58,727 bases of DNA. Origin: Limnohabitans sp. Rim8. Its GTDB lineage: Bacteria; Pseudomonadota; Gammaproteobacteria; Burkholderiales; Burkholderiaceae_C. The DNA lies in the NCBI GenBank assembly GCA_945901045.1, contig CAMDKK010000019.1:1-58727 (forward strand), in the 5' to 3' direction. The position numbers and the translations under genes are program-made. The notes beneath the pieces are model-generated. The model had not been told where the DNA came from. It did no database searches and saw only the letters and a program-made list of their open reading frames with translations. This document shows, in pieces, positions 24,864 to 34,561 of the stretch. Positions within the stretch are counted from its first letter, which is position 1. Every line of letters begins with the position of its first letter.

Positions 24864-26306
24864 TCAGCGTGTTTTTGTGTCGCTGCCTGGGGTGGACCAG
24901 TCGCCGCCCAAGGCTTTGATCAAAAATACAGAAGATAATTGGCGTTGGCCCAACAGTTGAGCGGCCAAGCGTTCCGAGTTCAGTTGGGCTTGCTGCGCGA
25001 TGATCATGTCCTGGTAATTGGACACGCCACCCTCATACCGGACCTTGGCAATCTCCATGACACGGCGGTTACTTTCAATGGCACGTTGCGCTTGAGTGAT
25101 GGCGCGGTCCAGCGCAGACACGCTGCTCAAACCGTCTTCCACTTCCTGCATGGCGGTGAGCACCACGCGGCGGTAGTTGGCCACGGTGATGTCGTAGCCC
25201 GCACGTGTGAAGTCGACGTTGGCGTTGATGCGTCCGCCATCGAAGATGGTTTGCGTGGCTGATACGCCGAGAGACCACAGCACGCTGGCTTGATCGAAAA
25301 GGGCGGTGATACGGCGACTGTCGTTGCCATAACTGGGGCCAAAAATCACGCTCGGGTAAAAGGCGGCCTTGGCCACACCGATTTGCGCATTGGCCGCAGC
25401 CATGGCGCGCTCGGCAGAGGCTATATCGGGCCGGCGCTCCAGCACATCAGAGGGAATACCGATTGGAATGAGCGGCGGATTCATTGCTACAAGTCGCTGT
25501 GGCAATTGAAACAAGGGGGCGGGTGTACCGGTCAGGGTTGCCAGCGCATGTTCAAAAAGAGAACGTTGCCTTTTGAGAATGTCGATCTGGGTCAATGTGG
25601 TGTCTAGTAAGGCTTGCTGCTGAGCCACGTCCAAACCGGATGCATTCCCACTGTCACGCCGGTGGTTGGCCAAGGCCAAAGACGATTTTTGCAAATCGAT
25701 GGAACGGGCTAAAACATCCAGCTCTACATCGAGGGCGCGCAAATTGAAATAGTTCACCGCCACATCGGAGCCGAGAATCAAGCGGGTATTGACGAGGTCG
25801 GCAGCAGCTTGTTCGGCCGATGCGCTTGCACCATCGACCTGACTTTGTACACGGCCCCACAGATCGGCTTCGTAGTTGACCGACAAAATGGCCGAATAGT
25901 CATTTTGGATTGTGGACCAGTTGGATGCGTTGTAATTTGTCAGAGGTCGGTTGGCTGAGATCCGCAGTTCGGAGACTTTAGTGCCCAGACCGATCTGCGG
26001 AAACATGCTGGCGCTGCTGACAGCCACCAAAGCACGTGACTGCGCCAATCGGCCCTGTGCGGCCGCCAATGTTTGGTTGGCTTGCATGGCTTTTTGCACC
26101 AAGGCTGTCAGGTCAGTATCGCCAAATCGCTCCCACCAGGGGCCTTTGGCTTGGTTGTCTGACGGCTGGGCAGTGCGCCAAGGCGCTTCAAGGGTCCAAC
26201 TGACAGGCATGTCAACTTGCGGCTTGACGTAGGCAGGCCCCACGGCGCAGGCACTGAGCAGTGCCGCAGTGACCAAGCTGCCGGTGAGAAGGCGCAGTGA
26301 TTTCAC
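24864..26306 (-). CDS. NodT/OprM-family outer-membrane efflux lipoprotein
   Basis: A 480-residue outer-membrane channel. A lipoprotein signal ends in LLSAC with the lipidated Cys at about residue 20. The mature part carries two OEP repeats typical of TolC-like trimers (for example the repeated coiled-coil segments around residues 85-200 and 290-420, NAQIGVAKAAFYPSV near 310). It closes the tripartite pump across the outer membrane. Its start overlaps the adaptor gene by 4 bases, so translation is coupled. It is last in the three-gene efflux operon. Confidence 0.93.
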   Translation of the reverse strand: MKSLRLLTGSLVTAALLSACAVGPAYVKPQVDMPVSWTLEAPWRTAQPSDNQAKGPWWERFGDTDLTALVQKAMQANQTLAAAQGRLAQSRALVAVSSASMFPQIGLGTKVSELRISANRPLTNYNASNWSTIQNDYSAILSVNYEADLWGRVQSQVDGASASAEQAAADLVNTRLILGSDVAVNYFNLRALDVELDVLARSIDLQKSSLALANHRRDSGNASGLDVAQQQALLDTTLTQIDILKRQRSLFEHALATLTGTPAPLFQLPQRLVAMNPPLIPIGIPSDVLERRPDIASAERAMAAANAQIGVAKAAFYPSVIFGPSYGNDSRRITALFDQASVLWSLGVSATQTIFDGGRINANVDFTRAGYDITVANYRRVVLTAMQEVEDGLSSVSALDRAITQAQRAIESNRRVMEIAKVRYEGGVSNYQDMIIAQQAQLNSERLAAQLLGQRQLSSVFLIKALGGDWSTPGSDTKTR

Positions 26307-27580
26307 GGCTTGGCCTTTTCCGATGGGACTGTGTCTTTGGTGCCGCCTACTTTGGCGCCGCCTTCTTCTTTGGGCGCATCGATTACAAAGTTCACTTGGT
26401 CGCCATCGGACAAGGCATCCGGCGGGTTCAGGACCAGGCGTGCACCGTCTTTCAGGCCGCTCGTCACCTCCACCTGCTCACCCAAATTGCGTCCGAGTGT
26501 CACAACTTGCATCTTCACGCGTTTCTCTGCGTCGACAACGGCGACCTTGATCGCACCAGCGCGAATGATCAGTGCGTTATTGGGAATGGTCAGAGTCGCC
26601 TTGCTTTGCAAGGGAAGATCAACCTGCACAAAGGCGCCCGGCAGCAGGATGCCGGATTTGTTGGGCAGGCTGATCTCCACCTGCATGGACCGGGTCAGGG
26701 GGTCAATAGAGGCTCCGGTGCGGGCCAATTTGCCCTCAAATTTCTGGCCTTGTAATTCGGTCTGCCGCACGATCACGGTTTGACCAGGCTTGATTTGTTG
26801 GGCGTAGGTTTGCGGCACGTTCACAAACAAACGCAAGGGGTCGGTTTGTGTGACCACGAAAAGGGCTCTCGGCAGACCACCGACCGCTCCGGCATCGACC
26901 AGATCGCCGGTGTCTACGTTGCGGCGAGTGATCACGCCATCGGTCGGTGATAACAGGCTTTTGAAATTGCTCAATTGTTTGAGCCGCTGCATGTTGGCTT
27001 CAGCTGCCGCCAAATTGGCCTGGGCTTGGGTGCTGTTGCTGCGTTTTTCATCCACCTCTTGCTGCGACACTGCGTCTTTGGAACGCAGCGCGATCCAACG
27101 GGCTTCGGTGCTTTTGGCCAGCTCCAAACTGGCCGTGGCTTGTTGCCGGGTGGCCAAGGCTTGTGACAGCAGTTCTTCGGTTTCAGGCGTTTCGAGTTCG
27201 GCCAGAACTTCGCCTTTGCGGACGCGGCTACCGATGTCTTTGTGCCATTTTTTGACATAACCTGGAACGCGCGCATAGATGGGCGATTGCACATAACCCT
27301 GCAGACTGCCAGGCAGGGCTATGGTTTGCCCGGCTTCGCGAACTTTGATCACCGTCGTTTTGACGTAGATTTGGCTGCGTGCCTGCACGTCTGCTTTGAG
27401 CTGGTCCATTTTTTGGGACTGGCTGAGAACGGTTCTGGCGCCTCCGACCAGCAACAACAAGACCACTGTGGCTGCCGCAATTTTGCTGCTGCGGATCACT
27501 TGCCTGCGCTGTACCAGATCATGCGGATCTTGGACGTCCGTGGAATGAAGGGCCAGTGATGAATGACGTTCTGAAGACAT
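26303..27580 (-). CDS. RND efflux periplasmic adaptor (membrane fusion protein)
   Basis: A 425-residue MFP. One N-terminal transmembrane anchor (about residues 33-52) follows a cytoplasmic tail; there is no clear lipobox. Then come the lipoyl half-motif PGYVKKWHKDIGSRVRKGEV and LAELETPE, an alpha-hairpin (TEELLSQALATRQQATASLE region to LKQLSNF), the second lipoyl half SPTDGVITRRNVDTGDLVDAG, and beta-barrel/MP domains. It links the inner-membrane pump and outer-membrane channel. It starts 3 bases after the pump gene and overlaps the channel gene by 4. Confidence 0.93.
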   Translation of the reverse strand: MSSERHSSLALHSTDVQDPHDLVQRRQVIRSSKIAAATVVLLLLVGGARTVLSQSQKMDQLKADVQARSQIYVKTTVIKVREAGQTIALPGSLQGYVQSPIYARVPGYVKKWHKDIGSRVRKGEVLAELETPETEELLSQALATRQQATASLELAKSTEARWIALRSKDAVSQQEVDEKRSNSTQAQANLAAAEANMQRLKQLSNFKSLLSPTDGVITRRNVDTGDLVDAGAVGGLPRALFVVTQTDPLRLFVNVPQTYAQQIKPGQTVIVRQTELQGQKFEGKLARTGASIDPLTRSMQVEISLPNKSGILLPGAFVQVDLPLQSKATLTIPNNALIIRAGAIKVAVVDAEKRVKMQVVTLGRNLGEQVEVTSGLKDGARLVLNPPDALSDGDQVNFVIDAPKEEGGAKVGGTKDTVPSEKAKP

Positions 27581-27583
27581 GAA

Positions 27584-30500
27584 TCAATTCTCCTGCGCCA
27601 CAGTTGGCGCATCCTTGGATGCGGTTTTTTGAGCTTGCCGATGCACCAGCCGTTGGTGAATTGAGGCATAGACCACGGGGACAAAATACAGCGTAGAGAC
27701 CGTGGCAAAAAGCAATCCACCAATCACGGCACGACCCAGGGGGGCGTTTTGCTCGGCGCCTTCGCCCAGGCCCAGAGCCATGGGAATCATGCCAATGATC
27801 ATCGCCAAGGCGGTCATCATCACAGGCCGGATCCGGGTCGAGCCCGCCTCGAGCGCTGCAGCCAAAGGTGGCGCGCCTTCATCGCGTCGTTGGCGTGCAA
27901 AGGCTACCACCAAGATACTGTTGGCCGTGGCTACCCCCATGGTCATGATGGCGCCTGTCAGGGCCGGCACACTCAAGGTGGTGCCGGTGATGAACAGCAT
28001 CCATGCAATGCCGGCCAAAGCGGCAGGCAAGGCGGTGATGATGATGGCAGCATCGGTCCATGACTGGTAAGTGACCACGATCAGCAGGTAAACCAACACG
28101 ATGGCCATGGCCAAGCCCACGCCCAGACCTATGAATGAGGATTTCATGGTTTGCACCTGACCGCGAACGGTCACCTGGTTGCCACGTTTGAGTTTGGGCG
28201 TGATTTCATCCACAAGTTTTTGAACTTGGTTGGCCACACTGGCCAGGTCGGTGCCTTGCACGCTGACATACACATCCACGGCAGGTTGAAGGTTGTAGCG
28301 GGAGACTATGGGCATTTGCCGTCCAGCTTTAGCTTCTACCAAGTTACCTAACAATTGCGGCGTGGTCGTGGGCAGGGCCGCGCCATTGGCACCACTGTTG
28401 GCGTTGGGGGCGGGGCCGATCGTGAGTCCCAGCAAGGCATCCATAGAGTCGATCTTGTACTGGGGCGACTGGACCACTACGTTGTAGACCACACCGTTTT
28501 GCGGATTCAGCCAAAATGCAGGGGCAGTTTGTGAACTGCCGGACAAGGCAATCAAGACGTTCTGGCCCACGTTGGTGGCCCCCAATCCAAACTGTTGCAA
28601 GCGGGTGCGGTCCATCTGCAAGTCCACCACGGGGCCGTCCTGGCGTTGGTGAACGTGTGCATCGACAGCGCCAGGGATTTTCTGGATTGCCCGAGTTAAT
28701 TCCGAGGCCAGTGCAGAATTTCCAGCGATATCCGAGCCGGAAAACTGAACATCGATGGCTGCGGGCAGACCGAAGTTCAGAATTTGGGTGGAAATGTCAG
28801 CGGGCTGGAAAAAGAACTCCACATTCGGAAACCGCTTGGGCAACTCATTGCGCAACAGTGTGACAAATTCCTCTGTAGGCTTGTGCCCTTTTTTGAGCGA
28901 CATGAGGATCTCGCCATCCATGGTGCCGATGGTACCCGCGTTGCTGTAGGACAAATTAATGCCGCTGTTGGGCAAGCCGATGTTGTCCAGGATGGTCTCG
29001 AGTTGGTCTTCGGGCACCATTTCGCGGATAGCCGTTTCAACAGCGTCGGCGATGCGAACTGTTTCTTCAATCCGGGTGCCCGTGGGTGCCCGCATGTGAA
29101 GGCGGATCTGACCTGCGTCCACGTTCGGGAAAAAGTCTCGTCCCAGAAAGGGATAAAGTCCGCAGGAAAGCACACAAAATAAAAAAAACAAACTCATGAA
29201 CCGTGCCCGGTGTGTGAGGGCTGCTGACAGTGACAAGGTGTAGACACGCCGCACACGTTCAAACTGGGCGTCGAAACTGCGGTAAACCCGCTGCAGCAAA
29301 CTGGGCTTGCCTTGCTGGGAGGCCTCGTGGACGCCGTCCATCAGCATCATTACCAAAGTGGGCACCAAGGTCCGTGACAGAAAGTAGGATGCAACCATTG
29401 CGAACACCACCGACTCGGCCAGAGGCACGAACAGGAACCGCGCCACGCCCGGCAAGAAGAACATGGGCACAAACACAATGCAAATGCACAGCGTGGAGAC
29501 CAAGGCGGCCGGACCGATTTCTTCAGCGCCCACCTCGATGGCCGGTATCAAGGGCTTGCCCATGTGAATGTGCCGTTCGATGTTCTCAATCGTCACAATG
29601 GCTTGGTCCACCAAAATACCCACTGAGAGCGCCAGGCCCCCCAAGGTCATCAGGTTCAAGGTTTCGCCTAAAGCGTACAAGGCCATGATGGAGGCCAAAA
29701 TCGACAAAGGAATGGTCAGCGAAATGATCAAAGTGCTGCGCCAGTTGCCCAGGAACAGCAAGACCATCATGGCGGTCAGCACCGCAGCGATCAAGGCCTC
29801 GGTGACCACCGCTTCGATGGCGGCCAGCACGAAGACCGATTGGTCAAACAAGGGGGCTACTTTCACATCTGGCGGCAGCGATTGGACTGCTTTGGGCAGC
29901 AGTGCCTTGACGTTAGAAACAATGTCCAGTGTGGAGGCACCCCCGTTTTTGAGCACCGAGATCATCACGCCGCGCACACCGTCCTGACGGACCACGTTGG
30001 TCTGTGGCTGAAAGCCGTCACGCACGTAGGCCACGTCTTTGAGGTAGGTGGTGATGCTGTTGGTGGTGCGAACAGGCAGTTCATTCAAGCCTGAAAGCAC
30101 GCCGGGTGAGCCGTTCATACGGACGGTGTATTCGGTCTCTCCGAGCTTCACAGTGCCGGAGGGCAAGATCAAGTTCTGGGTGTTGACCGCGTTGACCACG
30201 TCAGCCGGCGACAGTCCGCGGGCCTGCAAAGCCTCGGTGTCCAAGTCCACCGAAATCACCCGCACCTTGCCGCCGTAAGGGAAGGGTGAGGCCACGCCGG
30301 GCACCGTGATCAATTGGGGGCGAAGGCCATTCACCGCCACATCGAACAAAGCGTTTTCGGCCAGGGTTGGGCTCGACAAAGCCAATTGCATGACCGGAAT
30401 GCTCGATGCGGAGTACTTGATCACCAAAGGTGGGGTGATGCCCGGTGGCAATTGGCGCACTTGGGTTTGCACAGAAGACACCACTTGGGCAAGGGCGGTC

Positions 30501-30808
30501 TGGATGTTGATGCCAGGCTGGAAGAAGACCTTGACCACCGTCACACCGGCCAACGAGGTGGATTCGATGTGTTCGATGTCACTGACCAAGGTGGTCAAAC
30601 CGCGCTCGGTTTGAGCCGCAATCCGTTGGCCCATTTCCTGAGCGGGCAGGCCGTTGTAATTCCAGATGATGCTGATGACCGGAATATTGATATCCGGAAA
30701 GATGTCCGTAGCCATGTTCTTGAGCACAAAGGGTGTGCCTAAAACAATGAGGATTGCCATCACGATGAACGTGTACGGTCGCTTAAGCGCCAACTGAACC
30801 ATCGACAT
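27584..30808 (-). CDS. RND efflux transporter permease
   Basis: A 1074-residue inner-membrane RND pump with the standard 12 transmembrane helices and two large periplasmic loops (for example AALKRPYTF start, GRDFFPNVDAGQIRLHMRAP around residue 570). In helix 4 the usual LVDDAIV reads LVDQAIV, and in helix 10 the usual Lys-bearing motif reads GVATANSILVV. So one Asp of the classical Asp-Asp-Lys proton relay is replaced by Gln and the Lys is missing; related subfamilies also differ in helix 10. Exports drugs or hydrophobic compounds. It is first in the efflux operon and has its own promoter. ATG 30808 was used; ATG 30802 is possible. Confidence 0.93.
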   Translation of the reverse strand: MSMVQLALKRPYTFIVMAILIVLGTPFVLKNMATDIFPDINIPVISIIWNYNGLPAQEMGQRIAAQTERGLTTLVSDIEHIESTSLAGVTVVKVFFQPGINIQTALAQVVSSVQTQVRQLPPGITPPLVIKYSASSIPVMQLALSSPTLAENALFDVAVNGLRPQLITVPGVASPFPYGGKVRVISVDLDTEALQARGLSPADVVNAVNTQNLILPSGTVKLGETEYTVRMNGSPGVLSGLNELPVRTTNSITTYLKDVAYVRDGFQPQTNVVRQDGVRGVMISVLKNGGASTLDIVSNVKALLPKAVQSLPPDVKVAPLFDQSVFVLAAIEAVVTEALIAAVLTAMMVLLFLGNWRSTLIISLTIPLSILASIMALYALGETLNLMTLGGLALSVGILVDQAIVTIENIERHIHMGKPLIPAIEVGAEEIGPAALVSTLCICIVFVPMFFLPGVARFLFVPLAESVVFAMVASYFLSRTLVPTLVMMLMDGVHEASQQGKPSLLQRVYRSFDAQFERVRRVYTLSLSAALTHRARFMSLFFLFCVLSCGLYPFLGRDFFPNVDAGQIRLHMRAPTGTRIEETVRIADAVETAIREMVPEDQLETILDNIGLPNSGINLSYSNAGTIGTMDGEILMSLKKGHKPTEEFVTLLRNELPKRFPNVEFFFQPADISTQILNFGLPAAIDVQFSGSDIAGNSALASELTRAIQKIPGAVDAHVHQRQDGPVVDLQMDRTRLQQFGLGATNVGQNVLIALSGSSQTAPAFWLNPQNGVVYNVVVQSPQYKIDSMDALLGLTIGPAPNANSGANGAALPTTTPQLLGNLVEAKAGRQMPIVSRYNLQPAVDVYVSVQGTDLASVANQVQKLVDEITPKLKRGNQVTVRGQVQTMKSSFIGLGVGLAMAIVLVYLLIVVTYQSWTDAAIIITALPAALAGIAWMLFITGTTLSVPALTGAIMTMGVATANSILVVAFARQRRDEGAPPLAAALEAGSTRIRPVMMTALAMIIGMIPMALGLGEGAEQNAPLGRAVIGGLLFATVSTLYFVPVVYASIHQRLVHRQAQKTASKDAPTVAQEN

Positions 30809-30824
30809 CGTGAGCTTGCTCCGT

Positions 30825-30853
30825 CTTTTAAAAGTTGCAGAAGTTTATGTCAA
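30825..30853 (-). promoter_or_regulatory. sigma70-like promoter of the RND efflux operon
   Basis: On the minus strand TTGACA (30848-30853) and TAAAAG (30825-30830) are separated by exactly 17 bases, and the pump ATG lies 17 bases after the -10. The -35 is a perfect consensus. It sits in the 73-base gap after the PrpD stop, so the pump operon is transcribed independently of the PrpD gene. Confidence 0.65.
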
Positions 30854-30881
30854 CGAAAAAAATATTGCTTATGAAAGTAGC

Positions 30882-32213
30882 TCACAGACTTGCCACATTG
30901 ATGCACTTTTCGAGATGCCAAAGCTTTTTCAGCAAAACAGTCGCATGAGGCTGACCCACTACCGGGGTCACCAACTCCATGAATTTGTTACTTAAGTCGT
31001 CATCCGTCAAAGGGGCCTCGGGATCACCTTTTCGGGTCGGTTGAAAGAACGATGCCGTTCGACCGTTATTTAATTCAATGCGCACATGGGCCGCCCGCTG
31101 ACCCGGAAACGCAGCATCCAACGCGGGATCGACACTCAGTTCGATTTTGGTCATCAAATCCCGGATGGCCGTGTCGGCCAAACGCTCAGAAGTGAACGCA
31201 GCCAGTCGAACGCTGCCAAACAGCAATGCCGTAGCCACCACATAGGGAATGCTGAACCGCGCCTGCGCTGCTGTGACGGGTTGAAAGTTGCCCGCGACCT
31301 CCAAGGCCGGGCGGTAGGTGGCTATATGGATGCGATGGATGTCATGGGGCTGAATCTCCATTTGCTTTTGCAGAGCCAGGGCGCCATCGATGGGTGCAAA
31401 GGTGTGACCGCAGCAGGCATGGTTTTTGAAGGTCATGCTGTTGATATGAAAAACTGTCCCTAAAGTGAGTACTGATTTTCCCCATTCCGGCCCCGGGCCC
31501 ATGGCTTTGCCAAATCCAGCCTCGCCATCAATGACATCCAGTGAACCTGTTACCCCTGCAGCGGCCGATTGCGCTGCCAACAAACCGGCCTGCGCCGCAT
31601 GGCCGGCATGCAGTGGCTTGGACATGGAGTCCATGCGAAAGGCCTGCTGCAGACCGGCGGCAAATGTAGCCCCTGTGCACAACGCATGGGTGTATTGGTT
31701 GGCGTCAAGCTTCAACAGCTTGGAGGCCGCCGCCGCCGCGCCAAAGGTGCCTACGGTTCCCGTGTTGTGCCAATAGCGGTAATGTTCGCGCCCCATGGCT
31801 GCGCCAATTCGTGTGGAAATTTCATACCCCGCCACTACGGCCGTCAGAAACGCCAGGCCGGAGGCTGACTCTGCCTGTCCAATGGCCAGCGCCGCTGCAA
31901 TGGTCGGTGCACCCGGGTGGTAAATCGCTTCACGGTATATATCGTCTACCTCGACCGTGTGCGCGGCCGTTGCGTTGATCATTGCCGCCGTGCGGGGCGT
32001 TGACAAGCGGCCTTGCGCCAATCGGGCTGAGCCCCTGTCCAAGTCATCGCCCATGGCTATTTCCAGCAATGTTGCTGGAGGCTCTATTGACCCAGGCAGC
32101 CAAGCAGCGTACCAATCGATAACAGCCCTTTTGGCGTGATGAATCACATCGGGAGACAAGTCTTGAGGCCGCAGCTCTGCGCCGAAATTGGCAAAAATTT
32201 GTGCAATGGTCAT
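30882..32213 (-). CDS. MmgE/PrpD family protein
   Basis: A 443-residue MmgE/PrpD member. Recognisable segments are AVIDWYAAWLPGS near residue 30, ATAAHTVEVDDIYREAIYHP near 85, HNTGTVGTFGAAAAASKLLKL, and FKNHACCGHTFAPIDGALAL in the second domain. It is a second copy of the family in this window, clearly diverged from the one at 11419-12798. It is divergent from an acyl-CoA dehydrogenase gene with a 124-base shared control region, suggesting a two-gene catabolic unit. Possible reactions are dehydration, isomerisation or decarboxylation of a small polycarboxylate. Confidence 0.91.
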   Translation of the reverse strand: MTIAQIFANFGAELRPQDLSPDVIHHAKRAVIDWYAAWLPGSIEPPATLLEIAMGDDLDRGSARLAQGRLSTPRTAAMINATAAHTVEVDDIYREAIYHPGAPTIAAALAIGQAESASGLAFLTAVVAGYEISTRIGAAMGREHYRYWHNTGTVGTFGAAAAASKLLKLDANQYTHALCTGATFAAGLQQAFRMDSMSKPLHAGHAAQAGLLAAQSAAAGVTGSLDVIDGEAGFGKAMGPGPEWGKSVLTLGTVFHINSMTFKNHACCGHTFAPIDGALALQKQMEIQPHDIHRIHIATYRPALEVAGNFQPVTAAQARFSIPYVVATALLFGSVRLAAFTSERLADTAIRDLMTKIELSVDPALDAAFPGQRAAHVRIELNNGRTASFFQPTRKGDPEAPLTDDDLSNKFMELVTPVVGQPHATVLLKKLWHLEKCINVASL

Positions 32214-32337
32214 AAAGCTCCTGGCAATAGCGTGACCTTACAACACGCATGGCGTGCAGGCTGCCACGTAGGCAACAGGGGGCAGTGATGTTTGCAGGCA
32301 TGATTCAATGCAGTTTCCAAACTCAGATAGACACGCT

Positions 32338-33495
32338 ATGGATTTCGCTCTCAACGAAGAACACACGGCTTATGCCGAATCGGTTGCGCGTTTTGCGCAA
32401 GACAAACTCAAAGATGGAGCCTTGGCCAGAGCGCATGCTCCCCAATACCCCTGGGAGACGGCCGCATTGCTGGCTGAGCAGGGCTTGTTGGGAATTGCCT
32501 TTTCTGAAGCCGATGGCGGTCAAGGCGGCACGCTGATGCATGCGGTGTTGGCGATCCAGCAAGTGGCATTGGTTTGCCCTAAAAGTGCTGACATCGTTCA
32601 GGCGGGCAACTTCGGGCCCGTTCGAACTTTCGTCGAATACGCCACGCCTGCGCAAAAAGCCCGTTTCCTGCCTGGCATTTTGGCAGGTCAAAAATTGATT
32701 TCTTTGGGCATGAGTGAACCCGATGCAGGCTCTGCGGTTACCGAACTCAAAACCAGCGCAAGGCGGGATGGGGAGCATTACGTCATCAATGGCAGCAAGG
32801 TGTTTTCGACGCACAGTCCCGATGCTGAACTTTTCTTGATCTATGTTCGTTTTGGCCCCGGTGTCGGCGGCATTGGATCTGTTTTGATTGAGAAAGGAAC
32901 CCCGGGATTTCAGGTGGGGGAGCCTTCGAATTTCATGAATGGCGAAAGGTGGGCCCCGCTGTTTTTTGATGAGTGCCGGATTCCGCTCGAAAACGTTTTG
33001 TTGGGGCCAGGCGGTTTTAAAAAACAAATCTCCGGATTCAACGTTGAGCGTTTGGGCAACGCCTCAAGGGCATTGGCTTTGGGGCGCCATGCTTTCAATC
33101 TGGCACGTGAACATGCGATGCTTCGCAAGCAATTCGGACGTGAACTCTGCGAATTCCAAGGTCTGCAATGGAAGTTTGCCGACATGTTCATGAAACTTGA
33201 ACAAGCCCAATTGCTGCTGTACCGTGCAGCGCTGGAAGGCGAGCACGCTTTGCCTTCAGCACAAAGCACCGCGATGGCTAAACTCGCCTGCAATGTGGCC
33301 GGTTGGGAGGTGTCCAACGAAGCCATGCAGATCATGGGCGGGACAGGTTTCAGCCAGGAGTGCCTGGTGGAGTATTGCGTGCGCCGAACGCGCGGCTGGA
33401 TGATTGCGGGGGGGTCGATTGAAATTCTGAAGAACCGGATTGCCGAAGGGATTTTTGAGCGTTCATTTCCGCAACGTTTACTGCCTATTTCCTGA
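32338..33495 (+). CDS. acyl-CoA dehydrogenase
   Basis: A 385-residue acyl-CoA dehydrogenase. Visible are the N-terminal FALNEEHTAYAESVARFAQ, the flavin loop GMSEPDAGSAVTELK, INGSKVFSTHSPDAELFLI, and the C-terminal QIMGGTGFSQECLVEY with RGWMIAGGSIEILKNRIAEG. The position of the usual YEGT Glu holds Ala-Gly-Gly, so the base must lie elsewhere, as in long-chain or isovaleryl types. The ATG at 32338 was preferred over an in-frame ATG 10 codons earlier because the protein then begins as family members do. It is divergent from the PrpD gene. Confidence 0.91.
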   Translation: MDFALNEEHTAYAESVARFAQDKLKDGALARAHAPQYPWETAALLAEQGLLGIAFSEADGGQGGTLMHAVLAIQQVALVCPKSADIVQAGNFGPVRTFVEYATPAQKARFLPGILAGQKLISLGMSEPDAGSAVTELKTSARRDGEHYVINGSKVFSTHSPDAELFLIYVRFGPGVGGIGSVLIEKGTPGFQVGEPSNFMNGERWAPLFFDECRIPLENVLLGPGGFKKQISGFNVERLGNASRALALGRHAFNLAREHAMLRKQFGRELCEFQGLQWKFADMFMKLEQAQLLLYRAALEGEHALPSAQSTAMAKLACNVAGWEVSNEAMQIMGGTGFSQECLVEYCVRRTRGWMIAGGSIEILKNRIAEGIFERSFPQRLLPIS

Positions 33496-33505
33496 TTGGG
33501 CTTGA

Positions 33506-34561
33506 TTAGCGCAAGGAGGCATTGATTTTTTCAAGCGATGCATTGCCTGGGCACAGGTCTCTTTCCCGCAATGCATTGAGTGGTTTGTGACTTGTATTCA
33601 ATGAAGCATGTAAATCGAGGGCGAGCGGGTCCAAGTACAAAAGTCCGGTCACAACCTCGCCTCGCTCTTGGTGTTCATTCATGTAGCTCAAAGCGGCATA
33701 GCGGTTACAGGGGTCGTAATCACTGTCGAGTTTACGTAATTTCAAAATAGTGCCGTCATGTTGCTCCACTTCAATCGTGTCACCTTCTGCATAATCTGCC
33801 GTGATTTCTGAGCGTCTGGGGATGAAGTCAATGCGACTGACCGACTCGTTGTGTTCTCGAACGTAGTCATAGCTTTTGGTACTCCCGCTGTGGTTATTGA
33901 ACGCGACGCAAGGACTGATGACATCAATGAACGCGGCGCCACCATGGCCTATAGCCCCTTTGATCAGGGGCACGAGTTGTTCTTTATCGCCAGAAAATCC
34001 TCGTGCGACGTAAGTAGCGCCTAATTGCAGAGCCATACCGACCAAGTCAATCGGGCTGTCATTATTCACAGCGCCTTTTTTGCTTTTAGAGCCTTTGTCT
34101 GCTGTCGCTGAAAACTGTCCTTTGGTTAAGCCATAGACGCCATTGTTTTCAACAATATAGGCCATCCGAACCCCTCTGCGCATGGCGTTGGCAAATTGAC
34201 CCAGGCCTATGGATGCAGAGTCACCGTCGCCAGAAACGCCTAAATAAAGCAGATCGCGATTTGCCAGATTGGCCCCAGTGAGAACCGAAGGCATGCGCCC
34301 ATGCACGGTATTGAAACCGTGTGAGGCCCCTAAAAAATAATCAGGTGTTTTGGAGCTGCAGCCAATGCCCGACAGCTTGGCAACGCGGTGGGGCTCTATA
34401 TCGAGCTCCCAACAGGCTTGAATAATGGCGGCCGATATGGAGTCATGTCCACATCCGGCGCACAAAGTGGATACGCGACCCTCATAGTCTCTGCGGGTGT
34501 AGCCAACTTTATTTAACCCCAGCGTCGGATGATGCAGTGCAGGTTTGGTGATGTAAGTCAT
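33506..34561 (-). CDS. korB: 2-oxoacid:ferredoxin oxidoreductase, beta subunit (KorB-like)
   Basis: A 351-residue beta subunit. It binds TPP through GDGDSASIGLGQFANAMRRG with the following ENNGVYGLTKGQ. Likely [4Fe-4S] ligands are the two Cys of CAGCGHDSIS, the Cys of GIGCSSKTP, and the Cys in ISPCVAFNNH. This is the 2-oxoglutarate/2-oxoacid ferredoxin oxidoreductase type. It decarboxylates a 2-oxoacid to the acyl-CoA with low-potential electrons. The start overlaps the alpha gene by 4 bases. It is last in the three-gene unit. The 2-oxoglutarate specificity is inferred from family type only. Confidence 0.9.
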   Translation of the reverse strand: MTYITKPALHHPTLGLNKVGYTRRDYEGRVSTLCAGCGHDSISAAIIQACWELDIEPHRVAKLSGIGCSSKTPDYFLGASHGFNTVHGRMPSVLTGANLANRDLLYLGVSGDGDSASIGLGQFANAMRRGVRMAYIVENNGVYGLTKGQFSATADKGSKSKKGAVNNDSPIDLVGMALQLGATYVARGFSGDKEQLVPLIKGAIGHGGAAFIDVISPCVAFNNHSGSTKSYDYVREHNESVSRIDFIPRRSEITADYAEGDTIEVEQHDGTILKLRKLDSDYDPCNRYAALSYMNEHQERGEVVTGLLYLDPLALDLHASLNTSHKPLNALRERDLCPGNASLEKINASLR

